Source of the DNA: Parietaria judaica
Lineage: Eukaryota > Streptophyta > Magnoliopsida > Rosales > Urticaceae
DNA: 64,000 nt
NCBI GenBank assembly: GCA_954871525.1
Contig: OX940870.1
Coordinates: forward strand, 7,471,501 to 7,535,500
Direction: 5' to 3'
Part shown: positions 45,384-58,436 of the stretch, piece after piece
How positions within the stretch are numbered: the first letter of the stretch is position 1
How the letters are laid out: the number at the start of each line of letters is the position of its first letter
Translations under genes and position numbers: made by a program
The notes under the pieces: model-generated
The model's database searches: none
Seen by the model: only the letters and a program-made list of their open reading frames with translations
What the model was told of the DNA's origin: nothing

Positions 45384-48300
45384 TCATAACCATTCACAGT
45401 TGGTTTCTTTGGGCAAAAGCAACGCCACAAGCGAGTCTTGTGGAAGCGCAACCGAGAGCATCGACCTCAGCTCGTCTGAGTACGGGAGGATGAAGAGAAG
45501 CCTCGACCATATTGCTTTCGAAGGCGGCAGCTTTATCACCCCCGCACATTCCCTTGTCTTCAAGTACGTTATAAAATCCTGAAACTGCACCCCAATCACG
45601 TAGTTAGATCATAGATTGGCCGTATAAAAGTGATCGATATTAGAGGCAGAAGAGTGGAGTAACCTACGCCTTTGTGATCGTTTGGAGACGACGGGACGAG
45701 TGTACATATTTCTCTCTGCATCAAATCACAGAAAATCATTAGCGTGTATATATGTAAGTATATGAAAATTGATGCATTAGTTCGCAGTTACTCACTTTGT
45801 GCGGCGGGGAATTGGTAAACGTTGTTTGAACGTGCTGAAAATCCGTGCGTCTATTTATATCAAATTTAGCCGGCCATCTGCGCCAAAATTCAGCCAAGAA
45901 AGCTTCTAATTATAATCATTCAGAATCGAGAAGCATATTTTAGTTTTTACTATCAAACAAACTCATAGACAAGCAAAGAAAATGTAGCGGATGTCCTTAC
46001 TCGGTAGGTTCGGACATTGGACTGGAGTATTTGCAAGCCTCTGAGTCAACTCTCACAGCTTGTATTGTACAGTAATGAACCCCACTTTTACACAACGCTC
46101 CTCGCCACTGGTATTGCATGAGATCTCCAGAACTTTCTACTGGGTCCGATTCCACGCCAGGTGGTGGCGGCGGAGGCGGTGGAGAGACCGGCGGCGGAGA
46201 TGGAGGCAGAGGCGGTGGCATCTCCGGTGGCGGAGGTGGTGGCGGCGGCAAAGAGAATGATGGGGCATAATGTTGCAGTGGAGGTACCTGTGTTTGTGGA
46301 AGCGGAGCCATAGTAGGAGGCACAAAAGGAGCTGCAACAAAGTTGGGAGGCATATTGTTAGGGTTTCTCATGGGAGAGATGGGCAAAGGGTAATTTTGGT
46401 GCGAACCCCGTGCATCCCAAGAGCTGTTCGGAGGAACATAAGTGGGTCGCATGTATTGAGGTGTCTGAATTTGTGGCTGAGGTGGCACCGGATGAAAACT
46501 CCCTGTAAACCAAAACATCGAAAGTTAATCAAAGGAAAATGACAGGAGCCAATATCGAAACCAAACAAAAACAAAGTAGCCAAAAGGTAATCACCAACAT
46601 GATGATTATCGGATACATTATTCACGCAACAATAATGAAAAATATTGTTCCTTCGAGAACACGACCAAGCTCGTCTCGACACGATGTCTTGAGTCAATTG
46701 AACAAACAGAACATAAAACAGCACAAGGCCTTAGTTGCACCCACTCAAGAGCGATTCAAGTTTCCAAATCCCTCATACTAATTACGTAAATAGCCATAAA
46801 CATAAAATAATTCTTTTTAAAAAAAAAAACACCAAAAGATGCAAGTAAAAACTAATAGACCGATTTGCCCTTCCTGCATTGGTATACGGACGTACGGGAG
46901 GCTTATCAGAAAATCTATGGGTTGACTGATTGATTTTACGACAAAAAAAAAAAAAAAACTTGCCTCCGTGGGAAGAATCCATTGCCATGTTGGTGTCAGT
47001 ACCATCCATATTTCTATGACCAACTTCAGGCATCTCGTTCGACATGGCTCTGTTGGAATGAAATACATGACCACCGTGGCTTTCAGATCCAACTCTTGGA
47101 GACACGAGCTCCATCGAATGGCTCTCTGCTCTCCCTGAGAAAGATCCACCATGATGCACTCTATGTTGATGGTTACTTTTCTCCTGACGAAGTTGTCTGA
47201 GATGCGCTATCACAGCAGAAGCTTCTGCAGGAGTTTCCAATTCCATTAGCAACGCACATTCGTTCTTGAGATCTGTGACTGTGGAGCGACCCCTGTAAAG
47301 CACTCTCCTGGATTCCTGCAGAAACTCATCCCTTTCCCAATGGCTCGTGATGTTACCGATATAAACCAGACTTGCGCTCAACCCCGAGTCAGTGAAGTAA
47401 ATTCGCCAATGGAATTGCCTACGCAGACAATCCCGAGCCTTGATGGCGTCAAAGATGTTTCTATAGTCAACCACACAAAACCCTTTCATTGGGTAGGAAA
47501 AAAACTGCTCTATAGGTCCAAACCTTTCGAACTCAAATCTAATATGAGCTTCTGTAATGTCTGGACCTAAATGACTGACCCGAAGCTGTTTCGAAGCGTA
47601 GAAAATATCCATAGCTGCAGGATCTCCGTCGGAATGCCACGTATTTTGGTTTTTGCCCAATTGGTGTTTCGATGATGTAAAAGGGTTACCCAAACTGCCA
47701 CCAGATCTCCAATTTGGTGACCTAAAATCCATTTTTGCAGCTTGATTGATAGTGTGATTTCTGCCATCGAATGACTTTGACCTAAAATCTGGCGGGGTCC
47801 TTGTGACAGGTGAGTGATTCATCGAGTCTCTCGGTGTAGAAGACTTCCCATGCAAAATGTCTCCGTGATCGACACCATCATTTGGTACACCCCGAGCTCG
47901 CAAATTACAACCTAATGGTTCGATTGAAGTTTCGTGTTGAGAAGGAATGCTAAGTTTCAGACTTGAGGGATTAATGGGTTCACAGGGATTGGATTCATAA
48001 ACGTCTGTATCCACTTGACTGACATCTATACCTGTTATTTTTGTGAATGATTCAACCAAACCTTCCATCTCTGATTTATTGTCCAAAAAATTGTTGGAAG
48101 AAGACAACTGTGATAACCTTTTGTAATTCGAACATATCCATAATTTCAGAGAAGGATCTTTGTTGAGAACCTGGGATTACAGAATAAAGGCCAAGTCAGA
48201 TATGCGGCCGACGCAGGCCTTATTGGGAAGAAAACTCACAATTAGCAGAACAAATAAAAACAAAAAGATGGATCACAAATATAAATCCCGCATCAACATT

Positions 48301-49727
48301 AATTTTCTACATAATGTTGTACTCGTACCATTGTCAAGAAGCACCTGTCTGGAAATCGAGTGGAATCTGACGGAGGCTTTTGAGCACTTGATTGAAGCTT
48401 CTCACTAGGAACCTCATTGCCTTCGGTACTTGTTTCAATTGAGCACGTTGAAAGAGCCTCATCGAGATCAATCTTTCTTGTCAACAAGCTCAGAAAGTGG
48501 AGACCTGTTTTAACCCCCTCTAAAACAGTAGTGTTGAACATGTCAAAACAGGCGGCAAGCAAACTTTTAGGATTACGGAAGAAAATCCTAAACAGACTAA
48601 TAGCCCGTAACTTAAACAACACAATATCCGCAGATTCTTTTCCATCTAAAAAATGTGGCGTCAGCTCATCAAACTTATCAGCAGAATCTTGTATTTTTAC
48701 AATTTCTTTACCAAAAACCTGAAATATATCCTTCCCCTCAAAGGAGGATACATAAAAAGTGAGCACACTCTGCAAAACTGACGAGCAGATTCCCCAGATC
48801 ACAGGCGAATTAAGCGCTTCTAAACATGCGGTGCAACATATATCAGAGAGGCCGAGAATGCAGGATTTCGCCGTCTCAAATGCAATGCCATCCGAATCTT
48901 CTCCTTCGTCAATCACCGCAATGGACGAATTATGCATATCTATGACAACTTTAGATGCAGCTTCAAAAGCCGTCGGGCAATGTGGTGCATATCTAGGAAT
49001 GAGATCCGCCACAATACGCTGTACACTAGTGCAACCTGCAAAAGTACGAACGTAAATATACTCAATTATAGCTCAGCAATACGAGGATTTACACACTCAA
49101 ATTTTGCACCCACGAGGATTATCGATACAAAGGATCTAATTAAGCTGGTCTTTAGCCAATCTGAGAGTTCTAGAAAAAACTAAACATATCAGCCACTGCT
49201 ACCAGAAATAACTTCAAACCACTTCTCAGGCAAAAGTACCAGCCATTGATAATGAACCTAAACTTGATAAAGTTCATTGTGCGTGATTATAAACCCTAAT
49301 CCAACAAATTTTCAGTGAAATCACAAATTCTCCTCCCAACTACAGCGAACATCATGATTAGAAACGCAAGTGGTGCGTGTGATTCAAATTTCACTGTTCT
49401 CGTCTAGGATCATCAGTATTGTACTACCATTCTACAACGACAAACGGATTGCAGAATCGGAAATCAGCCAACAATACAAGGAAACAGTGGAAGAAAGAGA
49501 AGTAACGACCGACCTCGAGAAGCCGCAATGAGAGAGCGATACGCCTGCTCGAGGTCCGGGGAGAGAGGAGAGTCTCTCTTCTTGTGCGAGAGGCAGAACT
49601 TGATCCGGTTGTAGCATTCGTAGACGCTTCGAATCTCGTCCCTGTTCCTCTGGCGATTCTGAGAATCATCCGTTCTGATCGCCTCGTAGAGCCTTCGCTT
49701 CTTCGGAGGCTGCTCCGACGCGGCCAT
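45384..49727 (-). CDS. RRM and SPOC domain protein (At1g27750-like)
   Basis: Seven exons are inferred in reverse order: 49514-49727, 48329-49035, 46964-48170, 46001-46502, 45796-45877, 45668-45715 and 45384-45584. They give 986 residues. The N-terminal ~330 residues are helical and not otherwise recognised. An RNA recognition motif lies at about 500-572 ([10 protein letters not shown] ... GFCVVDY). A long proline-rich segment (about 790-825) precedes a SPOC domain to the C-terminus, with [14 protein letters not shown] and [18 protein letters not shown] plus SPOC proteins such as FPA act in RNA 3'-end processing. That role is inferred here from architecture. The third intron appears to use a GC donor (AG|GCAAGT). 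A canonical GT donor 39 bases upstream would also keep the frame. The start is the first ATG, after an in-frame TTG. Confidence 0.88.
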
Positions 49728-50135
49728 GATAGAAGCTTCAGACGCCAAGGGTTTTACTCGTGGTCTCCTTCGAGCTTCGAACCTTCTTGGCCTTTCACAA
49801 ATGACACTTTTACCCCTTTCTGTATTTTTTTTTTTTTTCTGAAAATAATTGTAATTTTACGCATAAATTGGAGTTTCATACTTTTTGATTAAGTTAAAAG
49901 GTTTGGTCTCGTATGCAAAAACATTTTGGGTTATTATAGGTAAAAGTACTCAAGTTGTTTAAATATAAGACGACATAGAGCTAATTTAGATAACAGTAGC
50001 AAAAGTATTCAAGCTCGCCTTTTATGGTAAATCGGTAGATTTCATCCATTTTTTCGCTAGTTTTCTTACTACCTTCGTTAATGATGGCATCAACAACACA
50101 AATTGCAATATTATTAAAGAGATATAATAGTAATT

Positions 50136-50194
<59 letters not shown>

Positions 50195-50422
50195 GAAGGA
50201 AAATAAGAATTTGTGTTGTTGATGTTTAAAGAATTTGTGTTTACATACAGTTTTATTTTGATATTCGTGAGTTTGATCGTTCATATTAATTTGTTTGATT
50301 TGAGTTGAAGTCATCGCCAACGAAAAAAATAAAAATATAAACGTGCTAAAAAATAGACAAAGTCTACCAGTTCACCAAAAAAAGTGAACATCAGAACATG
50401 TGTACTCTTACCATTAGTTTTA
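49728..50422. other. Upstream region of the RRM/SPOC gene
   Basis: AT-rich 0.7 kb that should hold the promoter of the - strand RRM/SPOC gene, including a (GA)n tract at 50137-50191. No gene was recognised. Confidence 0.5.
50137..50191. repeat. (GA)n microsatellite
   Basis: About 27 uninterrupted GA units lie some 400 bases upstream of the RRM/SPOC gene start. Open frames across it are repeat artefacts. Confidence 0.9.
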
Positions 50423-51277
50423 GGGAAATTTGCGACGAAAGTCATCGAACTCGTCAAATTCTTGCAAATAAGTCACTATCGTTAAATCTTTGCGGCGAAA
50501 CTCATCGATGTTACTCTTTTTTTACAAATTCAATCTGAGACTGTTAAATGACATGTGGCTTTGTCACGTGGACGCCACGTCATGGCTCAAACATACATGA
50601 CCAAAATATCACATTTTGCGGCAAAAATACTACAAACATTATACTAATGGCAAAAATACAATATTTTTGGGCAAAAAAAAACATTTTTTAAATTCACTAT
50701 TGTTGATTCCATTATTTCGGTAATGTTCCATTTTTTCGATAATATAATCTAGGGGTGGCAATTCGGGTTGCGTGTTGTGTTCGTGCCGGGTGTTAATCAT
50801 TTTTTACTTATTTTATCTAGACCCAGACCCGCACCATTTATTAATCGTGTTAGAAGACGAAACCCAGACCCGCCCCATTTATTCACTGTCCCTCCGTCGT
50901 ATGAATGTAGTCCATTAATTAAGTTGTATAAACCCCCATGATGAAATACAGTAGTGAATAGGAAGAAATAATCAATTTGTTTGCTGCAATATAAATAAAG
51001 CATTATCAAATATCAAATATTAGTATGAAGTTTATTTAATTGCTAATTAAATTCCCATTTTTTAAAAAAAAATTGTCATTGTTTGATACAAGTGGCGAGT
51101 GCCACGTATGTTTAAGTCATGACATGGCGTCCACGTGGCAAAGCCACATGTCATTTAACAGTCTCAGATTGAATTTGTAAAAAAAGAGTAACGTCGGTGA
51201 GTTTCGCCGCAAAGATTTAACGTTAGTGACTTATTTGCAAGATTGACGAGTTCGATGATTTTCGCCGCAAATTTCCC
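50423..51277. mobile_element. 855-bp Mutator-like MITE
   Basis: Ends are GGGAAATTTGCGACGAAAGT and, in reverse complement, GGGAAATTTGCGGCGAAAAT. Arms of about 190 bases match well and include GTGGACGCCACGTCATG. Flanks TTAGTTTTA (50414-50422) and TTAATTTTA (51278-51286) match at 8 of 9 positions, a 9-bp target duplication with one change. The interior is AT-rich and non-coding. An open frame at 50797-51009 has no known motif. Confidence 0.85.
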
Positions 51278-53719
51278 TTAATTTTAAGTTAACTCTACAC
51301 GCTTTATTTTCGAACAACTTGGATAATTTATTAGTAATAACTTATAACCCAAACACTTAACAAACGACTAATCACTCGTCTCAGATTTGTATATAATCAT
51401 TCACTTATTATGGTCAATAAAAACTATGAATCGTTTGTCAATTAACCGATGAAATTAATGATATTGAAATTGAAAGATAGATAACAAGTTAGGATATAAA
51501 TTTGACTATGCTTTTGCCTTGTTAACGAGGTACAGTGAACTGAATATTGTCATGTATTGCTCATTCGAACCTATATATTATATAAGTTGTTCCGTTATAC
51601 ATTGACATATGATATGATAGGAAGTGATTTAAAAAAGAATTATTAAAGTAGGTATAGTGTCTTGGGTTAAAAACTAGTTTGTTGCTAACAATGGCCAAAT
51701 TCAGATGGTTTTGGTAGACAATGCCGAGTCAACTGTTCGTTGCTTAACAGACATACCAGAACTCAGTTTGTTCAAGGGATTATTATTATTATTATTACCC
51801 GTGTGCGTGTGTTCTCCTTGTTTTGGCTCACCAAACAAGACTACATTAGTGCCTATAATTCAAACATTGTCCCCATGATGCTACATCACATCTCTTAATT
51901 AAATCAACTTAAAGACTAATCAGGTTTGATTAATAGTTTTTAATGCATGGGGCTTCTTATTTATATGATTTTCTATTATATTTAATTGCAGTTTAAATGT
52001 GAAACTATAGTTATTATGTGCATTTTGTTTTTATGCTTACAAGCAGGTTTTTGTAATACTGAAACCTTCTTTATGACACGTACATACGTACATACATGAT
52101 TGATAACAAATTAAAAATAGATAACATATTTAATATTTATGTTGGGCGTCATGAAACATAAATTGTTTTATCATCATTTTTTTATTTTTTTATTGGTAGG
52201 TAATTTTTTTTTAAGTATTACTTAGTCTAATATTAGATGTACCTTAATACCTACAACTATTTAGAATTTTTTTAGATGAGTTAATTTTATCGGATTGTAG
52301 ATAGTTTATTTAAGGACTTCAATTTGTAGTTTGTGTTATTTTCTTCACTTTTTTTTTAAAAGAAAGACGAGCCTTATTAAACCTTCTCAGTTCTCCAAAC
52401 GGGTGCGGTCCGGGAGGAAAGAGTGTTCCACATCAAATTATCATTGTCAACAACCAAACAAGCGTCCCGAACAATGGTCGTGTTCCTGTTTACAACAGAA
52501 TCATTCAAAAGTAAATGTTCAATACTTGGCCGAACAGAATCCAACCAGGTAATTAACCGGTTTCAAAACAATTAAGGTTTTTAAAAATAAATTATTAGGT
52601 TTTTGATAACCAGAAATCCGGCTAACCAAATAAGCTAAGCTTATTAAAATACGAATATATCAAAATTAATTTAACGATACCAAATAGTAAAAAAAATAAG
52701 TTAAGTGACCGATTGCACCCATTGCAATTTAGCTTCTTCAAAAATGATTATTTTGCCTTATCAGAATTCTAAAATTTACTGCTGGCACTTAGAAAGCTTT
52801 CAAAATAGGAAATATGCTCATCTACTTTACATTTTGAATAAATAAATAAATAAATAAAAAGATTAAAAGCCCTTTAAGAGGACATGTAATTCAGAAGTAA
52901 AATTTATCTGTAAAAAAAGCGCGTAAGCTTTTGGAATCATGTCTCCCACTATTCTTACGAACCTAGCTAATTAGCAAATATATAATTTTCTTAAGATCAT
53001 ATTTTATTGATTAATTAGAGCTTAGAAGTTAGAAGAATGCTTATTTGTAGATATACTTTTCTTTTCTTAATTGACATGAATGCGTTGTATGCCTCTCTAG
53101 TTAGTCAAATTTCTCAAGCCAAAATAATTGTTATAAAAAAATGTGTATATATAATCATTTGTCACACCCAAGAGGAATCTTGCCTCTTGGATAATATAGT
53201 TAAAGATTGCCAACTTCCAATGTATGTACATAAACGGTCTAAGACTTATTTATACCAAACTATATATAAATATATTTATATCATTACGTGTGACTAATAT
53301 AAGGAGAGAATTTATATTAATTGCATCATCTATATTTAATTGTTGGCACTGATTACTTTATAGGTTTTCGTATTCTCAATGAGCTACCATTATTTTCCCA
53401 TTCATTTATTTTTTATTTTATTTTTTGGGCAACAACCATAAGCTATATTAAAAATTCAACTTTTGTCAATAATAATGCTACACTGATTAAATTTCATCTG
53501 GTTGTTATGTTTTTCATAATCTAAAATAGATAAAATGTGATTAGAAAAATTCAGAGGATTCTCCTCGTGATTTCATACTATTGTAAAATCATTACACATC
53601 TCTTCACTCTCTCGTTCTTTTTTCTTGTTATATATAGCACCGATTAAAATAAAATAAAAAAATATCGATGAATAAAATAAAATTAAATTAAATTAAATAC
53701 AACACATATTTCTCATTTG
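51278..53719. other. Intergenic DNA, no gene seen
   Basis: About 2.4 kb of AT-rich sequence. Open frames at 52331-52552 and 53037-53297 lack recognisable domains. Short ATT and AAAT microsatellites occur near 51779 and 52840. The right end should include the 3' untranslated region of the bHLH gene. Confidence 0.5.
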
Positions 53720-54993
53720 TCATACGAGTTGAGAAAGCTTCTGGTTCAGACCAAGGTCCATTCCATTATAAGCCAAAGGAGCATACATCCACATCTCATC
53801 CGAGCTCAATAGCTGCAAATTAATTAGATAAATATTAGTCAAATGTAAATATATTAATACATTAATAAATAAATAAAAATACACGTATAAATATGAAATA
53901 ATTCCTCACCTTGATCTGAAGCTGCAAAAACTTGACGTAATGAACGGCCTCTTCAAGCATTGTGCTAATGTCCACCTGTGACACATAATAATACAAGCTT
54001 TAATTTTTAACATATGGTCTAAACATGTGTAACAACCATATATAGTGCTAAATATCATATCACTAATTAACTACCAAAAATACAAACCTTGGTTCCATTA
54101 GGGACAATATTTTGCAAGATTCTCAATCGCTCGTTGATCCTCTCTCTCCTTTTCTGCAAGATCATCATCAGACAATGAATTTAGTGAAAAAGATCATATT
54201 CATACATACACACACACACACACATATATATATATAAGCTAATAAATCTATATAAATTCGGTTTAGATATTAAAATTAGAAATTGAATTATTACCCTTGC
54301 GTAGAGGCTTTGAGGGTCGGTGGCGGAGCCCCTGCTGGCTCGGGCCTTGCCGCCGTTTGGCGCCACGGCTTTCTCGTCGGAGGCGTCGGCGCCATTATCG
54401 TCCTCGGAGCTCGAATTGCTAGCGTGGCTGATCCCCTCCTCCGCATTGCCATTCCTCTTACTCTTCCGAGCCTGGCGAAAAAAACGCAAACAAACCGATC
54501 AGCAAAAACAGAAGAATAATCATGATGCGGTTTTCACGAGCGCGCGCGGCAGAGCCGTTCGTTTACTCACGTTAGAAACTCGGGGCTTCTTCTTCGGGTT
54601 CGAGACAACGACGTTGGCCTTGTCGTCGTCAGCGGAGTCGTACAGCGGCCTCTTGAGGCCGGTGATATTCTCGCTGCCGAACGCAGTGTCGACGCTGGCC
54701 AAGAAGCTCGGCTCGGAGGCAATGTCGGTGGCGAAGTAGTTGTAGGTCTCGTGCGTGCCGGCGGTGCCGGAGTTGGTGCTGGTGCTGTGGCTGCTCTCCT
54801 GGGAGAGGTACTGAAGGTCGGAGTTCAGAGAGTCTAGGGTTTGAAACAAGCTCAAGCTCTCGGAGCCATCGCTGTCGGGGAAGAATGGACTGAGAAACTG
54901 TGGCGACATGAAATCCAGATCTTCAGAGACGAACATTTTGGTGAGCGAGTCCCATTCTCCTTCGGGGAAAGCTCCAAGGTTCATGTACTCCAT
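53720..54993 (-). CDS. RSL4: bHLH transcription factor, RSL2/RSL4 class
   Basis: Five exons are inferred in reverse order: 54571-54993, 54295-54471, 54088-54153, 53910-53975 and 53720-53812, giving 274 residues. Class II RSL factors drive root-hair growth in Arabidopsis. The bHLH spans about 190-240, with the diagnostic RSL run ending in ATDPQSLYARKRRERINERL across the exon 2/3 junction. VDISTMLEEAVHYVKFLQLQIK and LLSSDEMWMYAPLAYNG follow. The N-terminal 140 residues are acidic and serine-rich, fitting an activation region. The two 66-base exons split the helix-loop-helix at conserved points. The start ATG is supported by upstream stop-free but ATG-free sequence. Arabidopsis RSL4 (At1g27740) lies at the matching syntenic position. 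Confidence 0.92.
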
Positions 54994-55109
54994 TGTTGTA
55001 CTTGTGGAATCAGAGAAGAGCTTGAGAAGAGAGTGTTTGCTTGTTTTTGTTTGTATGTGAATAATGATAATTAATATTGAATGATTTGAATAAGAAGCCA
55101 AGTGAGGAG

Positions 55110-55118
55110 TATTTATAG
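55110..55118 (-). promoter_or_regulatory. TATA box of the bHLH gene
   Basis: CTATAAATA on the - strand lies about 117 bases before the start codon. This spacing gives a leader of roughly 85 bases. Confidence 0.55.
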
Positions 55119-57127
55119 CTAATTAATGGGAATTAGCCTATGGTTTATTAGTTAGTACATACAAACTGACAAATAAGCAAGTGGGCCACACAAGGGAAAA
55201 TACCCCTATTTTGTAATTTTATTTATTTCACATTTTAATATTGGGATATGCCATGATCTTTGTGCCTCTATAATTGGGTGGGGGATAGTTGGTAGAGCGA
55301 TTTTAGGAGTTTGAGTTGATTTGGATTGATTTGATGTAGATTTATTATTTTTGTTTTCATGAATATGATTTGAATTTGATCTCACACCATGTGTGGATGA
55401 ATTATTATGCTTGTTACAACTAGATAAATGAATAAAAAACTAATTAAAATGCGTTTTTGACGAGAGTAGATCTAGCATTCATGTTTTACGGTCGGGATTT
55501 CCACATAAGTCGGGAAAAAGAATTATATTATAACGCGTTTTCCTCCTAATGAAAGACCAAGTGTTTGTAAAAATCATCTCATAAAATTTAGCTTAGATCC
55601 ATCCCCAATGCATTCATTTTTATGATTCAAAGAGAATGTTAGGAGGGAAATTCCTCTTGATTGACTTAGAATGTAAATATATATATTAAAATACCCAATG
55701 ATTGTTGTGCATAGGGTAGGTCCCAATGCTTTGTAACTGAACTCAGGAGTCCACTGTGGGCCCACAAGTACACCTCATGGAAAGGCCAAGTTCATGCAAT
55801 AATAATGAATTAAAATAAGCTTCAAATGGCTCATTTAAACACATCCATTACAAATATTAAAAACCTCGATAATTAGGCCCTAAACATAAGATAATTATGA
55901 ATTTAAACACACGAAGAACATACGTATAAGAAAAACTCAACAACAGCAAATTAAAGAATATAGAACGTGGCTAGTCTCGAAAATAAAAGAAAATAAAATA
56001 CATGATGATGATGAATTAGAGAGCTAAGAATTGGATCTGTTAGAGTGAGGAATAAAGAAAGTGGGGCAAAAGGACGGCCACATCGTGCATATAGTTTTTT
56101 TTTTATTATTATTATAGCTAAAATGAAAATGAAATTTGGGGCTAAATATTTCCGACAATGTAACCTTAAAAGTCGCTGTGTGGCGTCTGTGATTGGCTGA
56201 GAGGGAATGAATGTCCCTTGAGGTATTGCTTTTCTCAACCCCCGAGTGAAAATTCCTTTTTTTCACATCTATATGCCCTTTTCGTCAATTCAGTTACTAA
56301 CTCATGATCAAGATTTTAAATTCCAATACTCACTCATAAAAGATAAAACTACAACCTCTATTTTACTAATATATTGATGGTAACTGGTTTACGGATAGTT
56401 TAAAAAAAAAAACGTACCGATGAAAATTAACAAGTTTAATAATAGTTATACTAAATAATTATAGGTTATAATCTATTATAAATAAAGAGCTACAATTACG
56501 TGTGTAAGTATATATATATATATAAAGTTAAAGATAATAATTTATTGCTGCGAAGAGAGTGAGATTGTGTCATGCATTAATTAAATAATATGACTTTGAT
56601 GTGTAAATAATATGACTTTGTTGTGTAGATAGTGTAGGTAAATAATTGGATGATGGATGTAAGCTCAACTTGGAAGTAAAGTGTAGGTAAGGTGGCGGGA
56701 TTATGCTACCTTTCACTCTGTATCGCCCCCTTCGCTGATGTTGCCCACGGCTAAGGCTCAAGATCAAAGGCAAAGAGGCGCTAGTGATGTCGTGTAGGCG
56801 CATTCGGGCATGTGATATCGGGGCAAGCGACGTAGGCTTGAGTACCAGGTTACTCGCGGTAATTCTCGCATTAAAAGTTCAATTTTGTTGATTTTTAGCA
56901 GAATTTCATGTTTTTCAGTGCAAAATGGTATGTCGGATTTCCATGGGCGTACCATCGATATTTTCTCGGTTTTTCGTGAAACGACAAAAGTTTCCATAGG
57001 TTTTCAAACTTCGTTCCTTAAAAAGCGGCATGCTACGACATACCTCGGAATCATGTTCATAGTAGTCTAAAAATTGAAAGTCCTCCACATAAAAATCACA
57101 GTTTATTCTTAGTTTCGGTGGTTATAT

Positions 57128-58292
57128 TATTTTGATCTCCATTTGTTGTGATATTGTCACATAATTGACTTTTGGTTTAATAGTTGTGTAAGTACTTGTT
57201 ATGAATGATATCTTAAATCTTAATAGCATAAACTCAATATCTTTTGTTAGGACCAAAATTCTCAGTATTTATTATTTTATTTTTCTTTAAAATTTTATCA
57301 TTTTTTAAAATCAATTTATAAACTAATTTATGGATGTCATTAAGTCTTAGACAAGTTTCACTTTTATAAATTTTCAACATAACTAATGCGATTTTGATGA
57401 GTAACAAGTAAATTAGATCTGAAGAGGAACAAATAGCATACTTGATATTTTTTATTGTAAAAAGTAAATAAATTAAGTTTATGCTATCGTAAAACCTTTA
57501 TAAATTAATAATTTTGAGAATGTCAAAATTTATTATATTATCGAATTATTAATTTATAAAGTATAAGTTATATAATCATTATAATTAGGAAAAAATATTT
57601 CTATAACATGTCAATAATATTGTAATCATTATACATAATTTAAAGATAATAATACTAAATGAAATTTGTTTCATGCAATGATGCAATTATAGTGACAATC
57701 ATTTTGAACATTTTTTTACATCACGAAAATATAACACCTGGCGTTCTTAATGTTATCCAGAACTTTAGAGTTGAAGTTAAATGAGACAAAATTTCAAGAA
57801 ATGCAACTAACTTCATAATCAGATTTTAAAAACTCTACATGTTTAGTTAATTGGTGTTATCTGTTTTTACTTACAATGATTTCATAACTAGTTATGCAAT
57901 GTTATATTTCATTTGTAGTGAATACTTAATTAGATATGTAATATTATTATTTTTATATTACATTATTATTAATAATTTATATATCAGTCGTGACTTACAT
58001 ACTTCTAAAAATGTATTATTTTATAAATTTAGCGAATTATTAATTTAATAAGTTAGGCCTGAATCGTGACCGAAAAAATTATTAATTTATCAAAGTTCTG
58101 TGATAAAATAGAAAATTAACATATTAAATACTTACACCGATTCACTCTTAATTATATTGTATCTCATGTACACACACGTATGTTAAATACGTTCAAATAA
58201 AAATCACATATTGTTTTAAATTTTTTTTTCCGATAATAATATTCTTTTGATCTCATTTGCTGTGATCATGCCACATAATTGATATAATCATC

Positions 58293-58334
<42 letters not shown>

Positions 58335-58436
58335 TCGTCCCCAGCCATAAACATCACATATTGTTACTAATTATTTGTTATCTCTTCATTTGCTGTGATC
58401 TTGCCACATAATTGATTTAATTTATTATGATGTACA
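57128..58436. repeat. Three dispersed imperfect ~50-bp repeats
   Basis: A word of the form TGATCTCATTTGCTGTGATC followed by TGCCACATAATTGA occurs near 57131, 58247 and 58383 in the same orientation with about 80% or more similarity. Their origin is unknown. Confidence 0.55.
58296..58331. repeat. (AT)n microsatellite
   Basis: About eighteen AT units in a row. Confidence 0.9.

Noticed and set aside
50114..50320. Leucine-serine repeat protein
   Set aside because: It is simply the translation of the (GA)n microsatellite.
54320..54739. + strand frame across the bHLH gene
   Set aside because: It is a shadow of the conserved - strand exons and introns.
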